From: Pseudomonadota bacterium
GTDB lineage: Bacteria > Pseudomonadota > Gammaproteobacteria > Xanthomonadales > Rhodanobacteraceae
NCBI GenBank assembly: GCA_021792975.1
Contig: JAJYTR010000008.1
Location: 1-63,358 of the forward strand
Direction of reading: 5' to 3'
Length of the DNA stretch: 63,358 nucleotides
The stretch's first letter is position 1. Each line of letters opens with the position of its first letter. Shown piece after piece: positions 27,642 to 39,220 of the stretch. The translations under genes and the position numbers were made by a program. The notes under the pieces are model-generated. The model did not search any database and was not told where the DNA came from. It saw only the letters and a program-made list of their open reading frames with translations.

Positions 27642-29582
27642 TCATAGACGGAATTCCCGCGCCCGCCGGATCCAGTCACGCACGGCTAAGGCAGGTGCAG
27701 AAGGCGTGCACGCGTAACGCAGACGGGCGTAGCCGGTTGACAGCTCGTACAGCCTCCGCGCCGGCTGCGGCGGCAGCGTAGTGGCCACGCGCTGCAGGAA
27801 CTGCGCGGGCGGTTCACTGCCGGAGCGCCGGTAGCCGTGGCGTGCCAGCCGGCGCTCCAGCACGGCATAGGCGCGCGCCAGGGCATCGACACGCGCGCGC
27901 GGTTCGTGCAGGGTCAGCGCCATTGCCACGGCCATCAGCGCGCCCAGCAGCAGCGCGAGGGCCAGCGCCAGCGATTGCCAGCGCGCCGGATCCACGCCGA
28001 ACCGCGTCAGCAGCCCGCGCTGGCGCAGGGCATCGAAGCCGACCACGGCCTGGTCCCAGAGCCGGTTGACGATGTCGATGCGGTCGCGCAGGCCCAGCCA
28101 CCAGCCGGAGAGGTACCACGGCGCACCGGCGCCCTGCGCGGCCGCGGTGGCGCCCAGGCTGATGCGCTCGGGACGTACCGCCGCGGTGGGATCGACGCGC
28201 ACCCAGCCGCGGCCGCGCAGCCAGACCTCCGCCCAGGCGTGCGCGTCGGACTGGCGTACCAGCACATAGCCGGCCAGGCGGTTGGCGTAGCCGCCCTGGT
28301 AGCCGGCGACCACGCGTGCCGGCAGCCCCGCGGCACGCATCAGGAATACGAAAGCCGAGGCATAGTGCTCACAGAAGCCGGCACGGGTATCGAACAGGAA
28401 GTCGTCCACCTGCTGGTGACCCAGGGGCGGCGGTACCAGCGTGTAGCGGAAACCGCCGTCGTGGAACAGTCTGAGCGCCGCCGCGATGATCGCTGCGCCG
28501 GCCCCTCCGGTCTGCCGTCTCCAGCGCGCTGCCAGGGCGCGCGTGCGCGGATCGGCGCCGGCCGGCAACTGCAGCGCCAGCGCCCGTTCGGCGGGCGAAA
28601 GGCGGGGATCGAGCGCGTACCCGGTCGCGGACTCCAGCGTGTAGCGCAGTCGCTGGTCCACCGGATGCGCGGCCAGCAGCGTGCGGGCGGCAGTGAAGCG
28701 CGTGCCGGCCGCGGCGCGCAACGGTATGTCCAGCGCCGGCAGCAGCGTCTGCCGCGTGGCCTCCAGGCTGATGGTGTAGCGCAGCGGCGGGCGGCGTGCC
28801 GCCAGCGGCTCCAGCGGCAGCGCAGCGTGTCCCGGCGTCCAGCTGCGCCCGTCGAAATGCCACAGCACGACGGCACGGAAATAGCGCTGTGCCCGCGGCG
28901 GGATGGCACCGTCGAAGCCGACCCGGAAGGCCGGGCTGTCGTCGATCAGCAACTGCGCGATCGCTCCGGGCGACATGCGCGCGCTGATGCCGGTGCGCGC
29001 TTCGCCGGCGCCGGGCGCACCCCACAGCGGCGTGGACAGGCGCGGTACCAGAACGAATGCCAGCAGCGCGACCGGCAGCGCCAGCGCCAGCCGCAGGGCG
29101 CTTTCGCGCAGCAGCGCCGCCGTGCCGCCGCTGCCCGGTTGCAGCGCCGCCAGCGTCGCCAGCGCCGGCCACAGCGTCGCGCAGACCAGCACGGTCATCA
29201 GCAGCGATTGGCCGAACAGCAGCGCGCTCATCAGCACGAACGCGGCTACGGCCACGGCGATGCGCGCATCGCGCAGGCGTTCGGTTTCGGTCAGCTTGAG
29301 CACCAGCAGGCCGACGGCCAGCGCGGCGCCGGGCAGGCGGCCGAACAGCGTGCCGTAGCTGGCGACCACGGCCAGCGGCAGGGCCAGCACCAGCAGATAG
29401 CGCAGAGCGGCCGGAAAGCGCAGGCCGCGCCGATAGCCCTGCCAGCGCCACGCCAGCAGCAGCAGCAGCGGCGGCGGCAGCCACAGCGGCAGATGTCCGG
29501 CATGCAGCACCAATACTGCGGCCGCGGTCAGCGACAGCAGCGCAAAGCTGCGCAGGTCCGGGCGCTGCGCCGCGGCGTTCAC
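27642..29582 (-). CDS. Transglutaminase-like membrane protein TgpA
   Basis: A 646-residue TgpA-type protein. About seven N-terminal membrane segments (1-180) precede a periplasmic transglutaminase domain with the Cys-His-Asp triad in GFCEHYASAFVFLMRAAGLPARVV, DAHAWAEVW and VDPTAAV. A further membrane segment at about 530 and a DUF4129-like tail follow. It is the last gene of a MoxR-DUF58-TgpA set; the three usually occur together, and in Pseudomonas tgpA is important for viability. The start is the GTG at 29582 overlapping the DUF58 stop (GTGA). Confidence 0.9.
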   Translation of the reverse strand: MNAAAQRPDLRSFALLSLTAAAVLVLHAGHLPLWLPPPLLLLLAWRWQGYRRGLRFPAALRYLLVLALPLAVVASYGTLFGRLPGAALAVGLLVLKLTETERLRDARIAVAVAAFVLMSALLFGQSLLMTVLVCATLWPALATLAALQPGSGGTAALLRESALRLALALPVALLAFVLVPRLSTPLWGAPGAGEARTGISARMSPGAIAQLLIDDSPAFRVGFDGAIPPRAQRYFRAVVLWHFDGRSWTPGHAALPLEPLAARRPPLRYTISLEATRQTLLPALDIPLRAAAGTRFTAARTLLAAHPVDQRLRYTLESATGYALDPRLSPAERALALQLPAGADPRTRALAARWRRQTGGAGAAIIAAALRLFHDGGFRYTLVPPPLGHQQVDDFLFDTRAGFCEHYASAFVFLMRAAGLPARVVAGYQGGYANRLAGYVLVRQSDAHAWAEVWLRGRGWVRVDPTAAVRPERISLGATAAAQGAGAPWYLSGWWLGLRDRIDIVNRLWDQAVVGFDALRQRGLLTRFGVDPARWQSLALALALLLGALMAVAMALTLHEPRARVDALARAYAVLERRLARHGYRRSGSEPPAQFLQRVATTLPPQPARRLYELSTGYARLRYACTPSAPALAVRDWIRRAREFRL

Positions 29583-30565
29583 GGCAGCAACGCCAGTGCG
29601 GCCAGGCAGGCATGGCAGTGGCCGCTGCCGCGATCCGGTCCCAGCACGCCCTGCGGCAGTTCCAGCGTCCAGCGCCGGTTCTCGAGATGGGCCTGCTGCA
29701 CCCAGCGCGCCAGCCGCTCGATGCGCTGCTCGTGCGGCAGGCCGCGCGTGTCCTGCCAGCGCAGCCGCCAGTCGGCGTGCTCGCGGGGCGGTTCGTGCAG
29801 CCGCAGCAGCAGCTGGCCGCTGCGCGCGCTGGGTTTCCAGGCGATATGCCGCGGTGGATCGCCCGGCTGGTAGTCGCGCAGCCCCGCGGGTTCGTCGCCG
29901 GCGGTGCCGCGATGCCGGGCGGTATCGCCGGGCCCGCCGGCTTGCGGCGGCGACGGGCCGCCCGCCTCGGTGCGCGGATACACCAGCATGCGCGCCTGCG
30001 GGCGCAGCCAGCTCCAGGCGCGGAACAGCCCGAACGGCCAGCTGCTGCCGAGACGCAGCGGCGGCAACGCCTGCCAGCCCCGGCGCGGGCAGTGCAGTTC
30101 GAGTGCGACGCAGCCCGGCACATCCGCCGGCAGCGCGAACGCGGCCCGTGCCGGTCCGGCTTCGATCTCCAGGCCGTGGCGCGTGCGCACCGACGCCGCG
30201 AAGACCAGTTCGACACGCACCTGTCCGCCGGCCTGCGCGCTGCCGCCGCGCACGCGCTCCAGGGACAGCCCGTGCAGCGTGCGGAAGGCACCGAGCATGC
30301 TCTGCGCGGCAGTGGCGCCCAGCAGGCAGGTCAGCAACAGCGCGGCGTTGTTGTTGTAGTTCAGCGCGCCGAGCAGCATCACCATCAGCAGCACGGCGAA
30401 GCCCACGCCGAAGCCGGTGGGCAGCACGTAGATGCGGCGCTGGTCCAGGCGGACAGGCAGCGTTTCCGTGCCGCGTTCGCGCAGCAATCCGGGATGACGC
30501 CGTGTCAGGCGTTCGCGTGCGATGGCCGCCAGCCGGACCAGGCGTCGCGCCCGCGGCGCGTTCAT
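29579..30565 (-). CDS. DUF58 domain protein
   Basis: A 328-residue protein with two hydrophobic segments near residues 45-85, then a beta-rich and von Willebrand-like region containing the DUF58 signature GLRDYQPGDPPRHIAWKPSARSGQLLLRL. It probably works with the MoxR ATPase upstream. The start at 30565 overlaps the moxR stop by 4 bp, and the gene is translationally coupled to tgpA. Confidence 0.9.
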   Translation of the reverse strand: MNAPRARRLVRLAAIARERLTRRHPGLLRERGTETLPVRLDQRRIYVLPTGFGVGFAVLLMVMLLGALNYNNNAALLLTCLLGATAAQSMLGAFRTLHGLSLERVRGGSAQAGGQVRVELVFAASVRTRHGLEIEAGPARAAFALPADVPGCVALELHCPRRGWQALPPLRLGSSWPFGLFRAWSWLRPQARMLVYPRTEAGGPSPPQAGGPGDTARHRGTAGDEPAGLRDYQPGDPPRHIAWKPSARSGQLLLRLHEPPREHADWRLRWQDTRGLPHEQRIERLARWVQQAHLENRRWTLELPQGVLGPDRGSGHCHACLAALALLP

Positions 30566-31506
30566 GCCTGCACGCCGACCTCGGCCAGCAGCGCCGCCGC
30601 CAGCGAATCGCGGGTAGCCTGCCGCAGCGGCTGCAACCGGTGTGCGGCGACGGCGGCGAACACCGCCTGCACGTCTTCGGGCATGACGTAGCCGCGGCCG
30701 GCCAGCAGCGCCCATGCCCGCGCCGCCGCCAGTAGCGCCAGCCCTGCGCGTGGCGACAGCCCGATGCGGATCTCGGCATGTGCGCGCGAGGCGGTCAACA
30801 GTGCCTGCAGGTAGTCCAGCACGGAGCTGCTCACGGTGAGTCGGCGCGCCCGTCCCCGCAGGTCCAGCAGGTCCTGGGCGTCCAGCAGCGGCGGCAGCTC
30901 GCGCAGCAGGGTACGCCTCGCTTCGCCGGCCAGCAGCGCGCGTTCGGCCTGCGTATCCGGATAACCCAGGCTGAGCCGCATCAGGAACCGGTCCAGTTGC
31001 GAATCGGGCAGCGCGAAGGTGCCGGCCGCATCCAGCGGGTTCTGGGTGGCGATGACCGTGAACACGGCGGGCAGGGCGCGCGTTTCGCCTTCGATGCTGA
31101 CCTGTTCTTCGGCCATCGCCTCGAGCAGCGCGCTCTGCACTTTGGGCGTGCCGCGGTTGATCTCGTCGGCCAGCAGCAGTTCGGTGAACAGCGGCCCGGG
31201 GTGGAAGCGGAAACCTCCCTGTTCGCGTTCGTAGATGCCCACGCCGATGATGTCACCGGGTGTCAGGTCGTGGGTGAACTGCACGCGCTGGAATGCCAGT
31301 CCCCAGGTCTGCGCCAGCGCGTGCGCGAGCGTGGTCTTGCCCACGCCGGGAATGTCCTCCAGCAGCAGGTGCCCGCCTGCCAGCAAGCAGGCGAAGGCCA
31401 GCCGCACCGCGTGCGGCTTGCCCAGGACCACGGCGTTGACCTGGGCCAGCGCCTGCCGCAGCCGCGGCAGCGGATCGGAGGCTGGACGAGGCGCATTGGC
31501 GGACAT
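30562..31506 (-). CDS. MoxR-family AAA+ ATPase
   Basis: A 314-residue AAA+ protein. Walker A is DIPGVGKTTLAHALA, Walker B LLADEINRGTPKVQSALLEAM, sensor 1 ATQNPLD, and the C-terminal lid has SPRAGLALLAAARAWAL. MoxR ATPases act as chaperones, inserting cofactors or remodelling partner complexes. The first of the three-gene set. The start at 31506 is a choice; an ATG four codons upstream is possible. Confidence 0.93.
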   Translation of the reverse strand: MSANAPRPASDPLPRLRQALAQVNAVVLGKPHAVRLAFACLLAGGHLLLEDIPGVGKTTLAHALAQTWGLAFQRVQFTHDLTPGDIIGVGIYEREQGGFRFHPGPLFTELLLADEINRGTPKVQSALLEAMAEEQVSIEGETRALPAVFTVIATQNPLDAAGTFALPDSQLDRFLMRLSLGYPDTQAERALLAGEARRTLLRELPPLLDAQDLLDLRGRARRLTVSSSVLDYLQALLTASRAHAEIRIGLSPRAGLALLAAARAWALLAGRGYVMPEDVQAVFAAVAAHRLQPLRQATRDSLAAALLAEVGVQA

Positions 31507-31593
31507 GGCGGATTCCATGCGGACTGGGCGCGAGTCTAGCCAAGCCCGCCGCACCCGGGCGCGGTGTCGGCGTGACGGCGCGCGCGTCCCGGC

Positions 31594-32175
31594 TTACGGA
31601 ACCGCCAGTCCGGCCGCGCGCAACGCCGCAGCCACAGCGATCAACGGCAGTCCGACCAGCGCGGTCGGGTCCTGGCTGGTGATGGATTCGAACAGCGCGA
31701 TGCCCAGACCCTCGCTGCGGAAGCTGCCGGCGCAGTCGTAGGGGCGCTCGATCGTGAGGTAGCGCTCGATGGTGGCCTCGTCCAGTGCGCGCAACCGTAC
31801 GAGGGTGCGGTCGAGACCTGCCCAGCTGCGGCCCGCGGGCGCTTCCAGCAGGCACCACGCGGTGTGGAACACGAGTTCGCGGCCGCTGCCCGCGCACAGC
31901 TGCGTGCGGGCGACGGCATGATCGCCGGGCTTGCCCACCGCGGTGCCGTCGCGTTCGGCCAGCTGGTCGGAACCCAGCACCAGCATGCCCGCAGGCTGCG
32001 TGTCCGCCACGCTTTCGGCTTTCATGCGCGCCAGCCGCACCACCTGTGCGGACACCGTCTCGCCGGGTACGGCGCGTTCGTCGCAGTGCGGTGCGGCGGT
32101 CGTGAACGGCACGCCCAGCCGCTGCAGCAGCGCGGCGCGATAAGGCGAGGTCGAGGCGAGGATCAGTGCGGGCAT
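31594..32175 (-). CDS. Maf-family nucleotide pyrophosphatase (YceF type)
   Basis: A 193-residue Maf protein: ILASTSPYRAALLQRLGVPF at the start, catalytic DQLAERDG and GKPGDHAVARTQL in the middle. The LASTSPYR form and GSFRSEGLG resemble E. coli YceF, which hydrolyses 7-methyl-GTP, more than the dTTP/UTP-type YhdE. It is 3 bp downstream of the coiled-coil protein gene. Confidence 0.92.
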   Translation of the reverse strand: MPALILASTSPYRAALLQRLGVPFTTAAPHCDERAVPGETVSAQVVRLARMKAESVADTQPAGMLVLGSDQLAERDGTAVGKPGDHAVARTQLCAGSGRELVFHTAWCLLEAPAGRSWAGLDRTLVRLRALDEATIERYLTIERPYDCAGSFRSEGLGIALFESITSQDPTALVGLPLIAVAAALRAAGLAVP

Positions 32176-32178
32176 CGG

Positions 32179-32607
32179 TCAGTCCGGCCGGATCGCGGAG
32201 CGGTGGGCCTGTCGCAACGCGTGCTGCGCATCGCCCAGCGCGACGGAATCCTGTTCCAGCGACCGCGCGCGTGCGCGCCAGGCCGCGCGCACGCTACGCA
32301 GTTCGGCCAGCGGGGCACGCGCCGCGCGGTCGCGCAGCCAGAGCCGGTGCGCGAGCTGCTCGCGCAGCGCGGCGGCGATGGCCGCCGCGCCGCTGCTGTC
32401 ATCGGCGCGGTCGTCGATCTGCGCGATTTCGGCGTGCGCCGCATCCAGCCGCGAGCGCAAGTCGCGCAGCATGGTCTCCTGGCGGTCGGCCAGCTGGTGC
32501 AGTTCGCGCAGCAGCCGCAGCCGTCCGCGCCCGCGCAGCAGCCGCGCCGCCGCCAGCGATGCGACGACGGCCATGACGACAAGCAGGAGGATGGACGCGA
32601 TCGACAC
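32179..32607 (-). CDS. Small membrane-anchored coiled-coil protein, unknown function
   Basis: I do not recognise a family. Starting from the GTG at 32607 the product has 142 residues: one N-terminal membrane segment (SIASILLLVVMAVVASLAAARLL), then an Arg-, Ala- and Leu-rich helical region likely to form a coiled coil in the cytoplasm or periplasm. The start is uncertain; an upstream ATG at 32706 would add 33 residues. It is 3 bp from maf in the same direction, and divergent from the isocitrate dehydrogenase gene. Confidence 0.6.
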   Translation of the reverse strand: MSIASILLLVVMAVVASLAAARLLRGRGRLRLLRELHQLADRQETMLRDLRSRLDAAHAEIAQIDDRADDSSGAAAIAAALREQLAHRLWLRDRAARAPLAELRSVRAAWRARARSLEQDSVALGDAQHALRQAHRSAIRPD

Positions 32608-32686
32608 GGTGGCGGTCCGGCGGGATCGCGAGTCTGACGCAGCATACGGATGGCGTAAACCGCCACCGCCCGCACGGCGGACGTGG

Positions 32687-32716
32687 TTGAGCCGGCGGCC
32701 GCGCATCGCCGATAAT
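32687..32716 (+). promoter_or_regulatory. Probable promoter of the isocitrate dehydrogenase gene
   Basis: TTGAGC (32687-32692), an 18-bp spacer and GATAAT (32711-32716, 5/6 match). Transcription would start near 32723, about 37 bp before the ATG. Confidence 0.55.
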
Positions 32717-32759
32717 ATGCGGCTGCGCGGGCGCGGCTGGTGCCCGGACGGGACGGGAC

Positions 32760-33788
32760 ATGGGCGGCACTGGCATTGCGGTGATTCGTGGCGACGGCAT
32801 CGGTCCGGAAATCATGCAGGCCACGCTGCGTGTTCTCGACAGCCTGCACTGCGGGCTCGATTACTGCTTCGTCGATGCGGGCATGGCCGCGCTGGAACAT
32901 CAGGGCGAGCTGCTGCCGCAGGCGACGCTGGAGGCGATCAGCCGCTGCGGGGTGGCGCTGAAGGGTCCGCTGACCACGCCGATCGGGGGAGGCTTCAGCT
33001 CGCTCAACGTCGAACTGCGCCGCCGTTTCGATCTCTACGCCAACGTACGTCCGGCCATCAGTTTTCCCAACACCCGCGCGCGCTACAGCGGGATCGACAT
33101 CCTCACCGTGCGCGAGAATACCGAGGGCGCCTATCTCAACGAGGGCCAGACGGTGTCGCCCGACGGCGAAACCGCCCAGTCGATCATCCGCATTACCCGC
33201 CGCGGTTCCGAACGCATCGTGCGCTACGCCTTCGAACTGGCGCGACGCCGCGGCCGCCGCAAGGTGACGGTGGTGCACAAGGCCAACATCATGAAGACCA
33301 CCTCGGGTCTGTTCCTGAGCGTGGCGCGCGAGGTGGCCCGCGAATTTCCGGAGATCGAATGCAACGAGCTGATCGTGGACAACACCTGCATGCAGCTGGT
33401 GATGCGGCCCGAGCAGTTCGACGTGATCGTCACCACCAACCTGTTCGGCGACATCCTCTCGGATCTTTGCGCCGGACTGGTGGGGGGCCTGGGACTGGCG
33501 CCGGGCGCCAACATCGGTTCCGGTGCGGCCATCTTCGAGGCCGTGCACGGATCGGCGCCGGACATCGCCGGCAAGGGCATCGCCAATCCGTGCGCATTGC
33601 TGCTGGCGGCTGCTGACATGCTCGACCACATCGATCGGGTGGAGCAGGGCAAGCGTGTGCGCGAGGCCATCCGGGCCACGCTGGCCGCCGCGGACAGGCG
33701 CATGACGCCCGATCTGGGCGGCAGCGGCGGCACGGAGAGCTTTGCCGATGCGCTGATCGAACGGCTGCAGACGCGCGCCGCAGCCTGA
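32760..33788 (+). CDS. NAD-type isocitrate dehydrogenase
   Basis: A 342-residue beta-decarboxylating dehydrogenase. The substrate loop FSSLNVELRRRFDLYANVRP keeps the Ser-x-x-Asn pattern of isocitrate dehydrogenases. The cofactor segment HGSAPDIAGKGIANP has Asp-Ile, the NAD+ pattern, where NADP+ enzymes have Lys-Tyr. ENTEGAY, the lysine in VHKANIMK, and GDILSD also match. The expected role is the TCA step isocitrate to 2-oxoglutarate. Isopropylmalate or homoisocitrate dehydrogenase are less likely. Confidence 0.88.
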   Translation: MGGTGIAVIRGDGIGPEIMQATLRVLDSLHCGLDYCFVDAGMAALEHQGELLPQATLEAISRCGVALKGPLTTPIGGGFSSLNVELRRRFDLYANVRPAISFPNTRARYSGIDILTVRENTEGAYLNEGQTVSPDGETAQSIIRITRRGSERIVRYAFELARRRGRRKVTVVHKANIMKTTSGLFLSVAREVAREFPEIECNELIVDNTCMQLVMRPEQFDVIVTTNLFGDILSDLCAGLVGGLGLAPGANIGSGAAIFEAVHGSAPDIAGKGIANPCALLLAAADMLDHIDRVEQGKRVREAIRATLAAADRRMTPDLGGSGGTESFADALIERLQTRAAA

Positions 33789-33826
33789 ATGGAGTCGGGT
33801 GCGCGCCGCAGCGCAGGAGCGGCCGC

Positions 33827-34786
33827 TCAGCCCTCGCTGAAGGCGCCGTAGCCGCGCAGCCGCTGATAACGGCGCGCCTGCAGTTCGCTGCTGGGGACCA
33901 CCTGCAGCTCGCGCAGCGTGTCCGCAAGCACCTTCTTCAAGGTGGCGGCCATCGCCTCGGGGTCGCGGTGCGCGCCGCCCAGCGGTTCGGGGATGACGCT
34001 GTCGATCAGGCCCAGCTCCAGCAGGCGCGGCGCGGTCAGGCCCAGCTGACCGGCGGCGTCGCGGGCTTTCTCGGCGCTCTTCCACAGGATCGAGGCGCAG
34101 CCTTCGGGGCTGATCACCGAATACGTGCTGTACTCGAGCATCAGGGTGCGGTCGCCGACGCCGATGGCCAGCGCGCCGCCGGAACCGCCTTCGCCGATCA
34201 CCGTGCAGATGATCGGCACATGCAGCGCGGCCATCTCCAACAGGTTGCGCGCGATGGCCTCGGATTGTCCGCGCTCTTCCGCGCCGACGCCCGGGTAGGC
34301 GCCGGGGGTGTCGATGAAGGTGAGGATCGGCAGGCCGAAGCGCTCGGCGAGATGCATCAGACGCAGCGCCTTGCGGTAGCCTTCGGGGCGCGGCATGCCA
34401 AAATTGCGGCGGATCTTGGTGCGCGTGTCGCGTCCCTTCTGGTGGCCGATCACCATCACCGGCTCGTCCTCCAGGCGCGCCAGGCCGCAGACGATCGCGG
34501 CATCGTCGGCGTAGGCGCGGTCACCGGCCAGTTCGTGGAATTCGCCCATGATGGCGCCCACGTAGTCCAGCGTATAGGGGCGCGCCGGGTGGCGCGAGAG
34601 CTGGGTGATCTGCCACGGCGTCAGCTCACGGAAGATCTCGGCGGTGCGCTTGCGCAGCTTGTCCTCGAGTTTGGCGAGGTCTTCGTCGAGGTCCAGCGAC
34701 TGCCCGGCACCGGTCTGGCGCAGGGCCTCGATGCGGGCCTGCAGTTCGGCCAGCGGCTGCTCGAAATCGAGGAAGTTCGGATTCAT
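33827..34786 (-). CDS. accA: Acetyl-CoA carboxylase carboxyltransferase subunit alpha
   Basis: A 319-residue AccA, which with AccD transfers the carboxyl group from biotin to acetyl-CoA in fatty acid synthesis. The start is [15 protein letters not shown], followed by [44 protein letters not shown] and [15 protein letters not shown]. The length equals E. coli AccA. It lies 57 bp downstream of dnaE in the same direction, the usual arrangement in gammaproteobacteria. Confidence 0.98.
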   Translation of the reverse strand: MNPNFLDFEQPLAELQARIEALRQTGAGQSLDLDEDLAKLEDKLRKRTAEIFRELTPWQITQLSRHPARPYTLDYVGAIMGEFHELAGDRAYADDAAIVCGLARLEDEPVMVIGHQKGRDTRTKIRRNFGMPRPEGYRKALRLMHLAERFGLPILTFIDTPGAYPGVGAEERGQSEAIARNLLEMAALHVPIICTVIGEGGSGGALAIGVGDRTLMLEYSTYSVISPEGCASILWKSAEKARDAAGQLGLTAPRLLELGLIDSVIPEPLGGAHRDPEAMAATLKKVLADTLRELQVVPSSELQARRYQRLRGYGAFSEG

Positions 34787-34843
34787 TCGCAGCCGTTCGG
34801 CCGATGCAGTCCGCGAGTATAACGGCTGCGGTAGGTACAGGCT

Positions 34844-38371
<3,528 letters not shown>

Positions 38372-38457
38372 GGGCACCCGCGCGCGACAAGGCCGTCAGC
38401 CTAGCCAGCGCGTCCGGCACCTACAAGCTCGACCATGCCGGCGCGCGCGAACGCAGC

Positions 38458-38946
38458 TCAGGGCAGCGCCTCGAAACGGTTGGCTTCGCGGTTCTTGCGC
38501 ACCCGTGATGGCGCCCACACGCGGCCGTTCATGGCGATCCAGACACCTTCCGCCAGCGACTGCACGGCACCCACCGCGCAGCCGATGTTGAACACCGCAT
38601 CGGAACCCTGGAAGCGCGCCGGATTCAGCGCGCCGGTGAGCACGATCACCTTGCCTGCGATGCCGGTCAGCGCGCGCGCCGTTTCCACCATCGTGTCGGT
38701 GCCGTGCGTCACCAGCACGTGGCGCTCGGATTGGCGTTCGATCACCTCACGCAGCAGCATGCGGTCGGCGGCATCCATGTGCAGCGAGTCCTTGCGCATC
38801 AACGGGATCACATTGAAGCGGAACGCCACGCCGATGCCGCTGAGGATCTGGCCGATCTGCGGCTCGCCGATCTGGTAGTCCGACCTGTCGTCGAAGTAGG
38901 TCTTGTCGATGGTGCCGCCGGTGGTGACGATGCAGAGCTGGTCCAT
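38458..38946 (-). CDS. Short asparaginase-family protein (N-terminal domain only)
   Basis: A 162-residue protein that covers only the N-terminal catalytic domain of L-asparaginases (about 330 in E. coli). TTGGTIDKTYFD supplies the first catalytic Thr, THGTDTM the second Thr-Asp pair, and the Lys of RVRKNREANRF matches the position of the active-site Lys. The C-terminal domain that helps complete the active site at the dimer interface is missing. Similar short forms occur in Xanthomonadales, so this is probably not a local truncation. The start is ATG 38946. Confidence 0.85.
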   Translation of the reverse strand: MDQLCIVTTGGTIDKTYFDDRSDYQIGEPQIGQILSGIGVAFRFNVIPLMRKDSLHMDAADRMLLREVIERQSERHVLVTHGTDTMVETARALTGIAGKVIVLTGALNPARFQGSDAVFNIGCAVGAVQSLAEGVWIAMNGRVWAPSRVRKNREANRFEALP

Positions 38947-38973
38947 GGGCGGCCTCGCGCGGCTACGCTTGCG

Positions 38974-39003
38974 CAAAAACAGGAAAGCCCCGCGGACGGG
39001 GCT
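38974..39003 (-). terminator. Rho-independent terminator after tRNA-Leu
   Basis: Read leftward, AGCCCCG-tccg-CGGGGCT (38986-39003) forms a 7-bp stem followed by TTCCTGTTTTT. It lies between tRNA-Leu and the asparaginase gene, so the latter needs its own promoter or readthrough. Confidence 0.8.
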
Positions 39004-39031
39004 GGATGCTGCGGCTCTGCCGCGTCCGCAG

Positions 39032-39116
<85 letters not shown>

Positions 39117-39149
39117 AGGTGGTTCGCAGCGATGCCGCGAGAGTCGCGT

Positions 39150-39178
39150 AATCTAGGTGCGGCATTGGGCTTTGTCAA
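39150..39178 (-). promoter_or_regulatory. Strong sigma-70 promoter of tRNA-Leu
   Basis: TTGACA (39173-39178, perfect) and TAGATT (39150-39155) are separated by 17 bp, reading leftward into the tRNA-Leu gene. The best promoter match in the window. Confidence 0.8.
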
Positions 39179-39220
39179 CGCGCGCTTGCAAATGCGCATG
39201 CGCTGGGTGAGGCTGCCGCG

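Noticed and set aside
27837-29873. A long open frame antisense to the TgpA gene
   Set aside because: Composition is Gln/Arg-rich and motif-free, and the transglutaminase gene on the other strand has its full catalytic triad.
29583-30779. Apparent 400-residue N-terminal extension of the TgpA frame
   Set aside because: It overlaps the DUF58 gene in another phase and is Arg-rich shadow sequence. The GTG overlapping the DUF58 stop is the plausible start.
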